In this document: positions 40,006 to 49,791 of the stretch, piece after piece
Numbering within the stretch: the first letter of the stretch is position 1
How the letters are laid out: the number at the start of each line of letters is the position of its first letter
Source: Tritrichomonas musculus
Taxonomy: Eukaryota > Parabasalia > Tritrichomonadida > Tritrichomonadidae
NCBI GenBank assembly: GCA_039105265.1
Contig: JAPFFF010000050.1
Coordinates: 682,001-746,000 of the forward strand
DNA: 64,000 nucleotides
Reading direction: 5' to 3'
Notes under the pieces: generated by a model
What the model saw: only the letters and a program-made list of their open reading frames with translations
What the model was told of the DNA's origin: nothing
The model's database searches: none
Position numbers and translations under genes: made by a program

Positions 40006-40857
40006 TTATTGTTCAAAGTGTGATTCGTTGGCAGTGATATTGATGATAAACCGATCATGTTGACCCTTATGATTTAGATATTCGATTGTCGTTGACTTGG
40101 TATCGAGATTGTTTGGAGTCTGTTGTAACATCGATGTGAAATCTTCTTTACTGAAACCGCTATAGCATATGATATCAGTGGCCAATCGTTTAACATTCAG
40201 ATGAACGAATCGTAATGTTTGAACAGCTATGATACAAGTCAGATTGAAGTGTCTCGTTTTCGTTAGTAACCGACATAGTTCACTGTTACCGTTCTTCAGT
40301 AACGGGGATCCAGCAGCGTCATCTAATACGAGTAACGTGTTGAACGGATACGATGCGGTCTGATACTGAACTAACTTGGATGCTATATATGCTATTCGAT
40401 CTTCGATTTCCATTAACGAGTGTTTCTGGATGATTCTAGCCATTTCTTCATTAGTTTCAACCATTTTGGATAGCACATGTTTGACCATCGCATAGTATTT
40501 GAGTTTACGTCGTAGATGTCGTTTAAGATATGGAAGTAGATTCTCTTCTTTGATGTAATCAATAGGGGTCTTCACATTCTTGGATAGTACTTCAGCTGTT
40601 TTATCGAGTTTACCAGACGTGGAACAGAATATGATCTTACTGTAATACGGTTTCGTGAATAGTCGTTCAGTTATCATGATGTGTCGCCAGATCCAAAACG
40701 ATTTACCAGCTCCCATCTTACCGATTAGAAAGTAGATACCGTTTGACGAGAATGGATATTCAGGAGCGAGTGGTTTAATCAACGCCATTTCGATATCACG
40801 TTGATTCTTACGTAATGTGTCTTCGATTAGATCTTCAACTTTCTTGATTTGAGTCAT
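40006..40857 (-). CDS. FtsK/HerA-type genome-packaging ATPase (A32-like)
   Basis: 283 aa. Walker A GKMGAGKS at about residues 46-53; Walker B FNTLLVLDDAAG at about 172-183; a following TKTRHFNLTCIIAVQTL strand with the sensor-like Gln typical of A32/HerA packaging motors. These pump DNA into double jelly-roll capsids and are a Polinton hallmark. The intact motifs suggest a working protein. It lies 10 bp downstream of the integrase gene, so the two are probably co-transcribed, as no TATTTTT box precedes it. Confidence 0.9.
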   Translation of the reverse strand: MTQIKKVEDLIEDTLRKNQRDIEMALIKPLAPEYPFSSNGIYFLIGKMGAGKSFWIWRHIMITERLFTKPYYSKIIFCSTSGKLDKTAEVLSKNVKTPIDYIKEENLLPYLKRHLRRKLKYYAMVKHVLSKMVETNEEMARIIQKHSLMEIEDRIAYIASKLVQYQTASYPFNTLLVLDDAAGSPLLKNGNSELCRLLTKTRHFNLTCIIAVQTLRFVHLNVKRLATDIICYSGFSKEDFTSMLQQTPNNLDTKSTTIEYLNHKGQHDRFIINITANESHFEQ

Positions 40858-40867
40858 TTATAGTAAG

Positions 40868-41968
40868 TTAAATGAACTTTCTTATTTGGTCGGGGATGGT
40901 ATTTTGATTCATCCAGTATTGACGTTCCATTGTCGATAATTTAGTTGGATGACCTTCACGTAGATATTTCGATTTGATAGTATCTTTAACGGTTGAATCT
41001 TCATATGTTATCGTATATGTATCTCTCTTCTTGTTATAAGATCGAATCTCTTTAACGATACCGCGTTTACCATCTTTGATTGATGTCGCTAGTGGAACGT
41101 TATCGGATGACTTCACGAGTTTATATCCCGGTACAGTATCTACAGATCCATCGATAGATCGGATTAGAAACTGATTACCATCTTTGGAATCGACGACGTA
41201 AGACTCTTTAGATAGATTCGAACGACGTTTCGTTAATGGACTCTTATCAAGAACTACTCTAACTAGATCACCAGGTTTGAAATGATATGGATTAACTTGA
41301 CGTTCCATCTTATCGATATACTCTAACTCATCTTCATCTGTTATCTCATTCGGAGATTTATAATTAAGAGATCGATGCGGCATATCGTTATAGGATTCTA
41401 CTAATGATAGTATATCAGTATTTGGTTCATTAGCTTTCATATCACGAATGGTTCTCATGAATCTATTAATGATACCGAGTTTGTTATGATCGTTATCGGT
41501 CGTTGTTGTATATACAATATCATGTTCTCTCATGAAATCGAGTACGGATTTCGATAAGTATGATGCATCTTCATCTGATATGATAGACTTACACTCAGGT
41601 TCTGATTTGATGAACTCGGTTAATGATTTCAACACTTGTTTAGCACCTTTATTGATCATCTCATACGCATATGCTTTACGTGTGTTAACGTTAATGAACA
41701 TCAAATAGTCTGGATCTCCAATGAACGTATCCATTTGAAACGCATGTTGAATCTTCGAATAGATATGCATGAACTTTGGTGGCGGAATATGTTGATCGTG
41801 AACGACTTTGTTTTGAAGATAGTCTTTAGCTTCATCATCCGTGAAACCATATCTATTAGCGATTCTCTTGAATTTCGATAACGTATTGGTTGGATACTTA
41901 GAATAAACTTCATCAATGGTCTTGAACTTGATTCGACTTTGCTTTGCAAAGGTTTCTATGAAACTCAT
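40868..41968 (-). CDS. int: Retroviral-type (DDE) Maverick integrase
   Basis: 366 aa. N-terminal helical region, then the rve core: QMDTF (first Asp) and YLMFINVNTRKAYAYEM, IISDEDASY (second Asp), and about 36 residues on HNKLGIINRFMRTIRD, where Asn stands at the place usually held by the third acidic residue. The end contains an SH3-like/chromo-like region with YHFKPGDLVRV, typical of integrase C-termini, and a second YNKKRDTYTITYEDS segment. It joins the linear element DNA into the host. The gene is full length; whether the Asn position really is the catalytic site needs an alignment. Confidence 0.9.
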   Translation of the reverse strand: MSFIETFAKQSRIKFKTIDEVYSKYPTNTLSKFKRIANRYGFTDDEAKDYLQNKVVHDQHIPPPKFMHIYSKIQHAFQMDTFIGDPDYLMFINVNTRKAYAYEMINKGAKQVLKSLTEFIKSEPECKSIISDEDASYLSKSVLDFMREHDIVYTTTTDNDHNKLGIINRFMRTIRDMKANEPNTDILSLVESYNDMPHRSLNYKSPNEITDEDELEYIDKMERQVNPYHFKPGDLVRVVLDKSPLTKRRSNLSKESYVVDSKDGNQFLIRSIDGSVDTVPGYKLVKSSDNVPLATSIKDGKRGIVKEIRSYNKKRDTYTITYEDSTVKDTIKSKYLREGHPTKLSTMERQYWMNQNTIPDQIRKFI

Positions 41969-41978
41969 TTATAGCGGA

Positions 41979-43328
41979 TTAAGAGTATAACAGTTTACGG
42001 TTTTGTAAGAACACCATGTCCATTGTGAACACAACATTATCATTGATCGGTAATGGAATCTTAATCTCGTTTTTGTCGTAGAATTCAATCCAAAATGTTT
42101 CATCGCTATGGTTCAACTTATAATATTTGATCGGACAGAATGGTTCATTAGTTCTACCAACAAGATAATGATTCGATTGAGTTGCAAATGAAGCTACAAC
42201 TTCACACTCCAAATCAGTTAATATGTTCTTCAATATCAGTTTATGATGATAATGATATAGTTTGTATATATTGTTTTTGAATGGATTATCAGATCCGATA
42301 TTGAAGAAGCTAGCTGTATATGGATCGAATTTGATATTATAATATAATTGTTCTTTAATAGAATCTTCATCAATAGGTTCATTCCATTCTTCTTCTTCTT
42401 CTTCACCATCACCAATGTCAGGTTTAACAGGTTTTTCAGGTTCTTCATATGGAATTAATCGACCTTCATGATTTATTCTATGTTTAATAAAGTTGACACT
42501 GCGATGTCCGTCATAAAAGTTACTATACGCAGAACCAATATGTAAAACAGTATTGTTTGGTCTCGTGATCAATATATCGGATGATCCAAATAAATCAATT
42601 AAGTCTGAATCTTTTACTCGTAATTTCAATATATGTTGGTTATTTTCAAACACATCTTCGATGATAATGTCTTCGCTTTGTAAATAGAACGGTATATGTT
42701 CACCAATCAATTCATCACTCTTAGCTAACATCGATTCATAATCATCTTTAATATCTTCTAATTGTTTTAGCAAAGTAGTTCGTTCATCTGGAGTTATATC
42801 TCTATCCATGATCTTCTCTTTCAGATGATTATATAGATTATGATCATCAATAGCTTTTCGTATATGGTCGACAATATCGATCCAATTATCGTTTGACGTT
42901 ACTTTGATACTTATTGGAATTTGATATACTCGTACATATTCATTCGGTAGATTATCCATAACAATTTCATGTATATCATCTGTTGATAACGTTTCACATA
43001 TTTCTTTGTTAACTCGTGTAATCACATCTTTTAGTTTAGAATATGCATCATTATCAAATTTTCGAACGAACAGATCAAACTTAATCCAACCAGTTCTCCA
43101 TTTGACAGACATATGACGAACACCGATTATTTTTTCACCGAGATTGGATGTTCTCCATTCAGCTGGATATTTAAAGTAGATTCTGTTGAAGTGTTCATCG
43201 TTATCGGTATAATATTTAGTGGTTCCGTAATCACCTTCAACTCTTAACGAATCAACTACAGAGTTATAAACCGTTTCGATTGGTAACGGAATGTGTTCAT
43301 CTTCTGTGTTATCTCTTCTATAACTCAT
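41979..43328 (-). CDS. Maverick structural-type protein, 449 aa, unknown
   Basis: 449 aa, acidic and beta-rich, with an Asp/Glu-rich loop (GDGEEEEEEWNEPIDED) near 315-330 and a strand-rich C-terminus (FWIEFYDKNEIKIPLPINDNVVFTMDMVFLQ). Its first codons and promoter lie in the right TIR. No enzyme motif. The C-terminal pattern could suit a jelly-roll penton or other virion protein; I do not recognise the family. It sits 10 bp upstream of the integrase gene, heading the right-arm gene row. Confidence 0.6.
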   Translation of the reverse strand: MSYRRDNTEDEHIPLPIETVYNSVVDSLRVEGDYGTTKYYTDNDEHFNRIYFKYPAEWRTSNLGEKIIGVRHMSVKWRTGWIKFDLFVRKFDNDAYSKLKDVITRVNKEICETLSTDDIHEIVMDNLPNEYVRVYQIPISIKVTSNDNWIDIVDHIRKAIDDHNLYNHLKEKIMDRDITPDERTTLLKQLEDIKDDYESMLAKSDELIGEHIPFYLQSEDIIIEDVFENNQHILKLRVKDSDLIDLFGSSDILITRPNNTVLHIGSAYSNFYDGHRSVNFIKHRINHEGRLIPYEEPEKPVKPDIGDGEEEEEEWNEPIDEDSIKEQLYYNIKFDPYTASFFNIGSDNPFKNNIYKLYHYHHKLILKNILTDLECEVVASFATQSNHYLVGRTNEPFCPIKYYKLNHSDETFWIEFYDKNEIKIPLPINDNVVFTMDMVFLQNRKLLYS

Positions 43329-43380
43329 TTAAGTGAAACCAAAAATAAACATCATTTACTCTTCATCGTCAGCGAATTCA

Positions 43381-43710
43381 TCACTTACTCTTTATCAGTT
43401 CGATCTTACTCATATTCGATACACGAGCTAACATAATACCACTAACATATAAAGAGTCATGTCTGGATTCATCCGTTACTAGATTGAACTTCAATGAATT
43501 ACCAATCTCACTACCTTTAACTAATTGGACGATTTTCATGAGAGGATCGTATCGATAGACTTGACGTTCACTCGGACTGAAGAAGAAGATTCGTTTATGG
43601 AACGTATGACGATTATGAGATACTATTCGTTTGATATCAGCTGGCATGATATAGTCGGGAACGTTATCACATTCGAAATCAGCTGAATGGATATAGTAGT
43701 TAGTAGTCAT
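43381..43710 (-). CDS. TIR-encoded 109-aa protein, right copy
   Basis: Encodes a protein identical to that at 21045-21374 because it lies in the TIR. The identity of both arms indicates recent insertion or ongoing homogenisation during replication. Function unknown. Confidence 0.75.
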   Translation of the reverse strand: MTTNYYIHSADFECDNVPDYIMPADIKRIVSHNRHTFHKRIFFFSPSERQVYRYDPLMKIVQLVKGSEIGNSLKFNLVTDESRHDSLYVSGIMLARVSNMSKIELIKSK

Positions 43711-43805
43711 TTGTAGTTAGCTAAAAAGTTAGTTCGGTAGGAGTTTGGCTATCGTTTACAAATGGCTATCATAAATGGTCCGAAAGGGGTGTATCCACTT
43801 ACTAC

Positions 43806-43845
43806 TAAGGATGGGTGGAGCACGTAGTGCGAAACCCTCCTTAGT
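43806..43845. repeat. Right terminal hairpin of the Maverick
   Basis: Mirror of the 20911-20950 hairpin, again about 10 nt from the element terminus. Confidence 0.7.
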
Positions 43846-43859
43846 ATTTCTACTCTTCT

Positions 43860-44488
43860 ATACATAAAAGAAAACAAGATACCAAACTATTTTTTTTCTA
43901 TATTTAATTGGTTGATTGAATAGAAAAAGTATTATAATAACCATTTATCAATTGAAATAGCTATATATTTTTGCTGAATCCATACCAATGTTTTTATAAA
44001 ATTTCCGAATAAATCCTTTTATTTACGAAATTAAATAATTTTAAAATTATAAGGTATTCCATATAAAATTTCATTACAAATATCTTTTTTATTTTCATAT
44101 TGATTCAATAAAACTGTTTTTTGATGAGAGAAATTGGTTCACAATTTTTTGAAAGAAATTTTTTTTATTCAATTATTTGAGAAAATAGAAATTCGAAAAA
44201 AACTATCTAAACAAGAATATTCTTATTTAAAAAATTAATCTTAAATTAATTCTATTTTTTTAAATTAAGATTATACATGATAATCTTAATGGATAAAATA
44301 AAAAATGATTAAACGTTGATTTGATAAGAAATATATAAATTTTTTATATTTTAATGAAATATCAGATTTGCCATTAGCAAAAACTCATAGAATATTTTGA
44401 AAGATATTACAAAAAGTGGAAAAAAGTTGAGAAAAGCCAACTTTACCCTTAAACGATTAAAAAATTATTAAAAAAATTAGCAAAAAAC
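43860..44488. other. Spacer right of the Maverick
   Basis: AT-rich and gene-free; it ends with the right arm of the flanking 23-bp inverted repeat (44430-44452) and the TSD of the next element (CAAAAAAC, 44481-44488). Confidence 0.5.
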
Positions 44489-45574
44489 ATATGTGTACAA
44501 GGTGATCATTTCCCATGATTTTATATAATTATTATTGTTTTTAAATATAATATATATATTAATAAATATATATAATATAATAATAAAAAAGTATTCTTTT
44601 TATTTTAGGATAAAAGTAAATTTATATTTATTGTTATTTGAATTCAATATAATCGTATAATTTTAAAATGACGATTATTAATGATTATTTATTCACCATA
44701 TAATATCGGTTATTTAATAAGGTGAATATTTAATCTTATATTAATCGTTATAACGGATTTCATTTTACTCAAGGTTAATTATTCACCTTTATATAATCAA
44801 AATAACGGATTTTTTTTTACTCGAGGTTAATTATTGACTATAATATTATCGAAATAACGACTTTTATTTTACTCGAGGCTAATTTTTAACCATCATTCTA
44901 TCGTAATAACGACTTTTATTTTACTCAAGGCGAATTATTAACCATATATTTATCTGAAATATTATTTTTTTGAACTTTATTTATCTTCATATTTTCTGAA
45001 ATATATATGATTAATATTTTTTATTAAATTAAAATAAGAATATAAAGATATATATATTTATATAATATATATTTAATTCTTAAAAACACCAAGATAATTA
45101 AATTTATTTATAAAAAATCAAAATTTTTAAGTATTTCTCTAAAAATACCGAATAATTATTTAATATTATAATTAATCGCATATTAAATAATATAAAAAAA
45201 TTAAAAATATAAAAATATAATATAAATATTTGGGAAATACCAAGATATTGTTTTAATTATTAAAAAATACTTCATTCATGAATATATTATCATGTTCCTT
45301 TAATATACATAAAACAACTCATAAAATAAAATTTATATAATATGAAATATATATATTAAAAAAATAAATTGAAATATCCTCATATTAAACAAATGATCAA
45401 TAATATTTCAGTTCTGAAACATTAATGATAGAAAGATAAAACTATAAAAAATTAAAGCTATACATGATCTACATCATCATAATAATTATATCTTAAAACA
45501 ATTTTACACTTTTTCCTATGAAATTTTCAAAATAAAATTTTCGCATTAATTGTAAACGGACCTTGTACACATAT
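44489..45574. mobile_element. Non-autonomous TIR element, 1086 bp, 8-bp TSD
   Basis: 15-bp perfect TIRs ATATGTGTACAAGGT at both ends and an exact 8-bp TSD CAAAAAAC (44481-44488, 45575-45582). There is no coding capacity. An internal 52-bp tandem repeat occurs four times. An 8-bp TSD fits hAT, P or Merlin-type transposition; the superfamily is not assigned. Confidence 0.85.
44749..44957. repeat. 52-bp tandem repeat, 4 copies
   Basis: Copies start near 44750, 44802, 44854 and 44906, each ATAACG(G/A)(A/C)TTT...TTTTACTC(A/G)AGG(T/C)(T/G)AATT. It lies inside the 1086-bp TIR element. Confidence 0.75.
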
Positions 45575-45582
45575 CAAAAAAC

Positions 45583-45776
45583 TATGTTTTTTAAAAGTAT
45601 TTTTCATTTTCCACGATAAGACAAACTATAATTGAGAGGTCTGTTTCGTTTAAATTTATGCTGTAGTAATTATATAATAATATTCAAATAAATACATCCA
45701 CAAGCAATATTAAAAAAAAAAAAAAAATTAATTAATTAATTAAATTTTTATTTACAAACAAGAAATTCAATAAATG
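45583..45776. other. 3' flank of the 7-TM gene
   Basis: AT-rich, with an A run at about 45713-45727 followed by TTAATTAATTAATT. No gene. Confidence 0.4.
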
Positions 45777-47036
45777 TCAGATTGGTCTAATCAAAGCCAT
45801 ATAAGTAGACCTTGGTTCACAAATCATACGTAATTTAATATTATTTTCGATTTCTTCCTCAGAAAAGTTGAAAAAAGAGTCGCCGATTTCATTTCTCCCA
45901 GCAACGATGAACTTTTTTCTGAAGAGAAACATTCCCATCTCGGTGAGGGAGACTGACAACAAGAGGAGCTCGAAGATGAAGTCAATTACAATGTCCCACA
46001 GGCCCAAAGAGACGGCCATTGCTAGCAGAATTCCCAAGGCAATCAAAATAGAGACGAATGTAGCTTCAAACTGCAAAATCAGGTTGATTTTCAATTGAAG
46101 AGCCTGGCTTGTCCTTGGAGCAATGTCCTGCAGGTTGCTGGTAATCATTATGTAGTCCATGATATTTCTGAAGACACTGACGAAGCCGATGATAACGATC
46201 GCAATTGAGATGAAAGCCTCCTTCTTGTTCATGGTGAAGCGGAAGCTCCAAACGCCCACGACGAAAACGAGAGAAGAAAAGATGTTTATTAAAACTTCGG
46301 ACACTTTTATGGTGTCACGATAAATGCACCAGCCGGAGATGACAAACGTTGGAAAGGCAAAAAAAGTGGTGTAATGAAAGATGTAGCATAAATTGAATAA
46401 AATAGTGCCAAAATAGTCATAATTGGCAACTCCTGCAATTCTATCGAACCAGATTTTGGTATAGGATGCCATTATAATTGATTTGGAGGATAATGTGAGG
46501 GCAAGAATCGGTGGAATGAATATTCCTAATATTGAATATTGGCAGATATTGATTAGACAAAAAAGAGTTAGAAATAGGTATATAAAGGAAAGAATAAAGT
46601 AAAAAATGGGATATAAATCGTCTCGGGTGTCAATATGCGTTTTGTTATTGCGAAAATCTGTAATTATTGAATACCGTGATTTGGAGTAATTGCAATTGAG
46701 AATGTACGGATAATAAATATTCTTTAATGCAATTTTGCCTGACCAGCTAACATCTGTCGTGTTTTGATGGTATGATGAATTAAGAACTGCTAAATGAATT
46801 TGTGGGTCGCTGCATAAATCAATAAATGTTATTCCTTTGATACCAATTGCCTTTACTTCAGAAACTAATGCCATAAAAATTATCATTGTCGTTTTCTTGT
46901 CCGTGTGGACTGATATATTAAAAGATCCATTATCTGAAAATCCAAAACTTTCAAGTTGTCTTTCGTGATTCGAGGATATTAAATTAAAGTTTCTTTGAGC
47001 AGATCGCGTAATAATCAAAATTAACCAGATAAGCAT
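45777..47036 (-). CDS. Seven-TM protein with luminal domain, GOST/lung-7TM-like
   Basis: 419 aa. An N-terminal hydrophobic stretch (MLIWLILIITRSA) acts as signal peptide or anchor, followed by about 130 aa of extracytosolic beta-type domain with Cys at about 79 and 114, then seven hydrophobic segments from about 143 to 370, and a cytosolic tail of about 45 aa. This order (signal, Golgi-dynamics-like ectodomain, 7 TM) matches GOST/lung 7-TM proteins (GPR107/Wntless relatives), which act in Golgi-endosome trafficking. No single diagnostic motif is certain. The middle of the gene is GC-richer than its ends. Confidence 0.55.
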   Translation of the reverse strand: MLIWLILIITRSAQRNFNLISSNHERQLESFGFSDNGSFNISVHTDKKTTMIIFMALVSEVKAIGIKGITFIDLCSDPQIHLAVLNSSYHQNTTDVSWSGKIALKNIYYPYILNCNYSKSRYSIITDFRNNKTHIDTRDDLYPIFYFILSFIYLFLTLFCLINICQYSILGIFIPPILALTLSSKSIIMASYTKIWFDRIAGVANYDYFGTILFNLCYIFHYTTFFAFPTFVISGWCIYRDTIKVSEVLINIFSSLVFVVGVWSFRFTMNKKEAFISIAIVIIGFVSVFRNIMDYIMITSNLQDIAPRTSQALQLKINLILQFEATFVSILIALGILLAMAVSLGLWDIVIDFIFELLLLSVSLTEMGMFLFRKKFIVAGRNEIGDSFFNFSEEEIENNIKLRMICEPRSTYMALIRPI

Positions 47037-47703
47037 ATTTAAATTATATTATCGTTTATATTCAAATATTTCAATAGTTCTCAAAAAATTGAAAAGATAA
47101 TTATATCGAAAAAGTTTATCCTAATAGAATTCTATGGTGTAATAAATATTTATTATCTCCTCCAATATTTGGTTAATATAAATAAAATATTAACATATTG
47201 TTAATTTGTGAATGAATTTATTTAAAAACAGCTAAATAAGCACGAAATATAAGTGTGCACTTCTGATTTGGTTGAAAATAACAATGAATTCATTAATGAT
47301 CCATAAAAGAAAGCCAAAAAAGTAATTTTTAACTTAACTCTATTTCAAATTCTGAAAATATAAACGTTATCATACTTCTTCATGGAGAAATAATTATTCT
47401 TATTTGCGCATAATCACGAAAGTTTTCATTATGCAAAGTAATACTTGTTTTAATTCACAAAAAGCAATATGGTCTTATTATTATGATTAAAAAAAATAAG
47501 ATGAGTGATTGCTCATATTAATCACTGTCATTTTTTGACATATTATATTGGTTATTATACGCAATAATAATTCTTGAGGAGCAATTTCATGTAAAAATTG
47601 TTTGGAAAAAAAAAATAATCTAAATTATTTCAAAATCATTTCCTGAAGAATTACAACTTTTTCAACTTTCTATGTTATAAATGTATTTTTGATTGAATTC
47701 AAA
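47037..47703. other. AT-rich spacer
   Basis: No gene or repeat recognised. Confidence 0.4.
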
Positions 47704-48270
47704 TTATTTTGGCTCTGAAATAAAGAATTTTTCTTTAATTATTGCCTTTTTTTCTTTAAGGAAAGGAATAATTTTTAATTTTTCAGATTCATAATGCTTG
47801 AAATAAAGGTCAGAACATCGAACTTCGTCACGTGTCATCTTTGGAAATCCGATATATTCTCTCATATAATCATGAATTTTTTTTACGATTTCCTTTTTAA
47901 ATTTTTTCTTTTGGGTGAAAATAGAGAAATAGTAGTTTTTAAAAACGACGGCATCATCAGAGAGATATATTTTCCTCTTTGGATTTTTCTTGCGTTTCAT
48001 CATTCCATTTTCAGAATTATCTTCATCATTTTCAATTATGTTCAGTTTTTCTTTTTTATTTTTATAAAAGTTAGAAAAATAGTAATTGTCATCATTTTCA
48101 CATTCATTTGTTGGTGAGATTACTTGATGCATGTAAAAATCATCATTTTTATAATGATTATCTGGCTCTTCAAAGAAGTAATCATCTAACATTTCTGGAT
48201 AATGAATTGGTTCATCAAAAGTATTTGGGCAAGTTTCTTGTGTCAAAAGGTTACTAGAATAGAAATTCAT
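47704..48270 (-). CDS. Acidic protein with basic C-terminal domain, related to the 5.6/7.1-kb pair
   Basis: 188 aa. N-terminal 95 aa acidic and aromatic-rich (Asp/Glu/Asn/Tyr), a KRKKNPKRK NLS-like string near 100, then a C-terminal module FTQKKKFKKEIVKKIHDYMREYIG...MTRDEVRCSDLYFKHYES. The R.(D/E).R...L.(F/I)K.Y helix pattern parallels that of the proteins at 5624 and 7100. The ATG lies 13-17 nt after TCATTTATTTATTTAA, a good trichomonad Inr. Together these suggest a nuclear regulator family (inference). Confidence 0.6.
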   Translation of the reverse strand: MNFYSSNLLTQETCPNTFDEPIHYPEMLDDYFFEEPDNHYKNDDFYMHQVISPTNECENDDNYYFSNFYKNKKEKLNIIENDEDNSENGMMKRKKNPKRKIYLSDDAVVFKNYYFSIFTQKKKFKKEIVKKIHDYMREYIGFPKMTRDEVRCSDLYFKHYESEKLKIIPFLKEKKAIIKEKFFISEPK

Positions 48271-48601
48271 TTAAATAAATAAATGAAGTAATATTAAAAA
48301 AAAAAAAAAAAAAGCAATTTGAATAATGGCACAAGAATTGAAATAAAATGGCACAAATTTTTATATTTGTGCCATAGGTGTGGCGATCGGAAGTGAAGTG
48401 TCAAATAATTGAAATAAAACATAAAAAATCCATGGATCACAAAATAAACCAATTAATTAAATGTTATATGATATAATGATTATAAATTTTGAATAAAAAA
48501 TAAAATTCTATGTGCAGGATTTAAGATATAAAATAAATGATATTTTCTTTCAAATCTGAGACATGTTATATGAAATATATAAGTTATTTTAAGCTTTTTT
48601 G

Positions 48602-49554
48602 AAAAGGGGTCGACTCTCTCAAATTTTTTTTGATTGAAAAATAATAATATCTTAAAATTTAGATATTCTTTTTAATTAATATATTTTTAAATCAATATTA
48701 AATAGAATTCGGATTCATTTATTATATCTTAAAAATTAAAAAATTCATTATTTATTCCAAAAATTATTAAAAACAGTGTTTTTATTATTCTACTTGAGGT
48801 ATTTTCTTAAATGATTTATTATTTACATTATTTATATGTAGCTTTGAAATATAGTAATAATTTTTAATAAATTATATTATTGATATTCAAGAAATTATTA
48901 TTTTTTTTCTAAAATAAAATTTTGAATTTAAAATTGAATTAAATGTTAGTTTTTGAAAAAATTATTTTGAAATATCAGAATTTTGAAAATAAATAATTTT
49001 TATTAACAAATACTTATTTTTTTGATAATATATTAGTAATATCCTCATATTAATGATAATGTATTTATTATATATATTATATATCACATTTATATTATTA
49101 TAAAATATATTTTTATATTTTAACTCAGTTTATTTGTATATCACAATTGAGAATTAATTATAATAACGTATTAATTCAATTTTATTTTTCATAAATAATA
49201 TTATCTTAAATGATATTCAATTAATTACTTTTTAATTAATTTAAAATATGTAAATATAATTATGAAAAAAGAATATATGATATGAAGGTTATAAAATATT
49301 TATATATTTGGATATTTACAAATTCCCAAAATCTCTTTGAATGGTGGAAATTAGATAAGAACTCAAAAATATTTTCTCCTTTCAAAAGTTAAACTTTTTC
49401 TGTTTTTATTTTTTTTAGTGAAATATCTCTATTTTGGCTAATAGAATCGGCTTCATATTTAAAATTGCATCATGTTATTGATAATGTTAATATTATTTAT
49501 TATTAATTTTTTATAATTTTAGAATATGATAACCGCCAAACGTCGAACCCTTTT
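48602..49554. mobile_element. MITE family A, copy 1 (953 bp)
   Basis: Termini AAAAGGGGTCGAC and its inverse (AAAAGGGTTCGAC read inward from the right), exact 8-bp TSD CTTTTTTG (48594-48601, 49555-49562). No coding potential. The second copy at 52392 has the same length. Confidence 0.9.
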
Positions 49555-49791
49555 CTTTTTTGTAATATTTTATAAGCCATTCGCATATTAAACCATTTGG
49601 ATATTTTTAAATATTTTAAAATATCAAGGAAAAATAATAAAACTTATCAAATAATAAATTTGATATTATATTTTTTAATCATTTCATATAAATCAATCAA
49701 GATATTGGAAAAAAGAAATTAAGATGATCTTTATCATAGGAAAGAACAATTTTTTAAATTCATTATGTATGAAATAAAAAATTATTTATCC

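Larger units (their letters stand above)
20901..43854. mobile_element. Complete Maverick/Polinton element, about 22.95 kb
   Basis: The boundary is defined by near-identical 532-bp TIRs starting AGTAGAAATACTAAGG and by a 5-bp direct duplication TCTTC at 20896-20900 and 43855-43859. Maverick TSDs are 5-6 bp; the outermost T on the right is ambiguous between TIR and TSD. It carries the hallmark set: protein-primed PolB, retroviral-type integrase, packaging ATPase, major capsid protein and a candidate minor capsid protein, plus accessory genes. GC content is clearly higher than in the host flanks. All major ORFs are intact, so it looks recently active. Mavericks are well known in Trichomonas vaginalis. 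Confidence 0.97.
43323..43855 (-). repeat. Maverick right terminal inverted repeat
   Basis: Reverse complement of 20901-21432 with a single 1-bp indel seen. It contains the second copy of the 109-aa gene, the promoter of the 449-aa gene and the terminal hairpin. Confidence 0.95.
19538..44452. repeat. 23-bp inverted repeat flanking the Maverick insertion
   Basis: TTAAGGGTAAAGTTGGCTTT+TCT at 19538-19560 is exactly reverse-complemented at 44430-44452. With the Maverick removed, the arms would be about 1.96 kb apart. That fits an older AT-rich TIR element into which the Maverick inserted. I found no convincing target-site duplication, so the element call is tentative. Confidence 0.5.
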
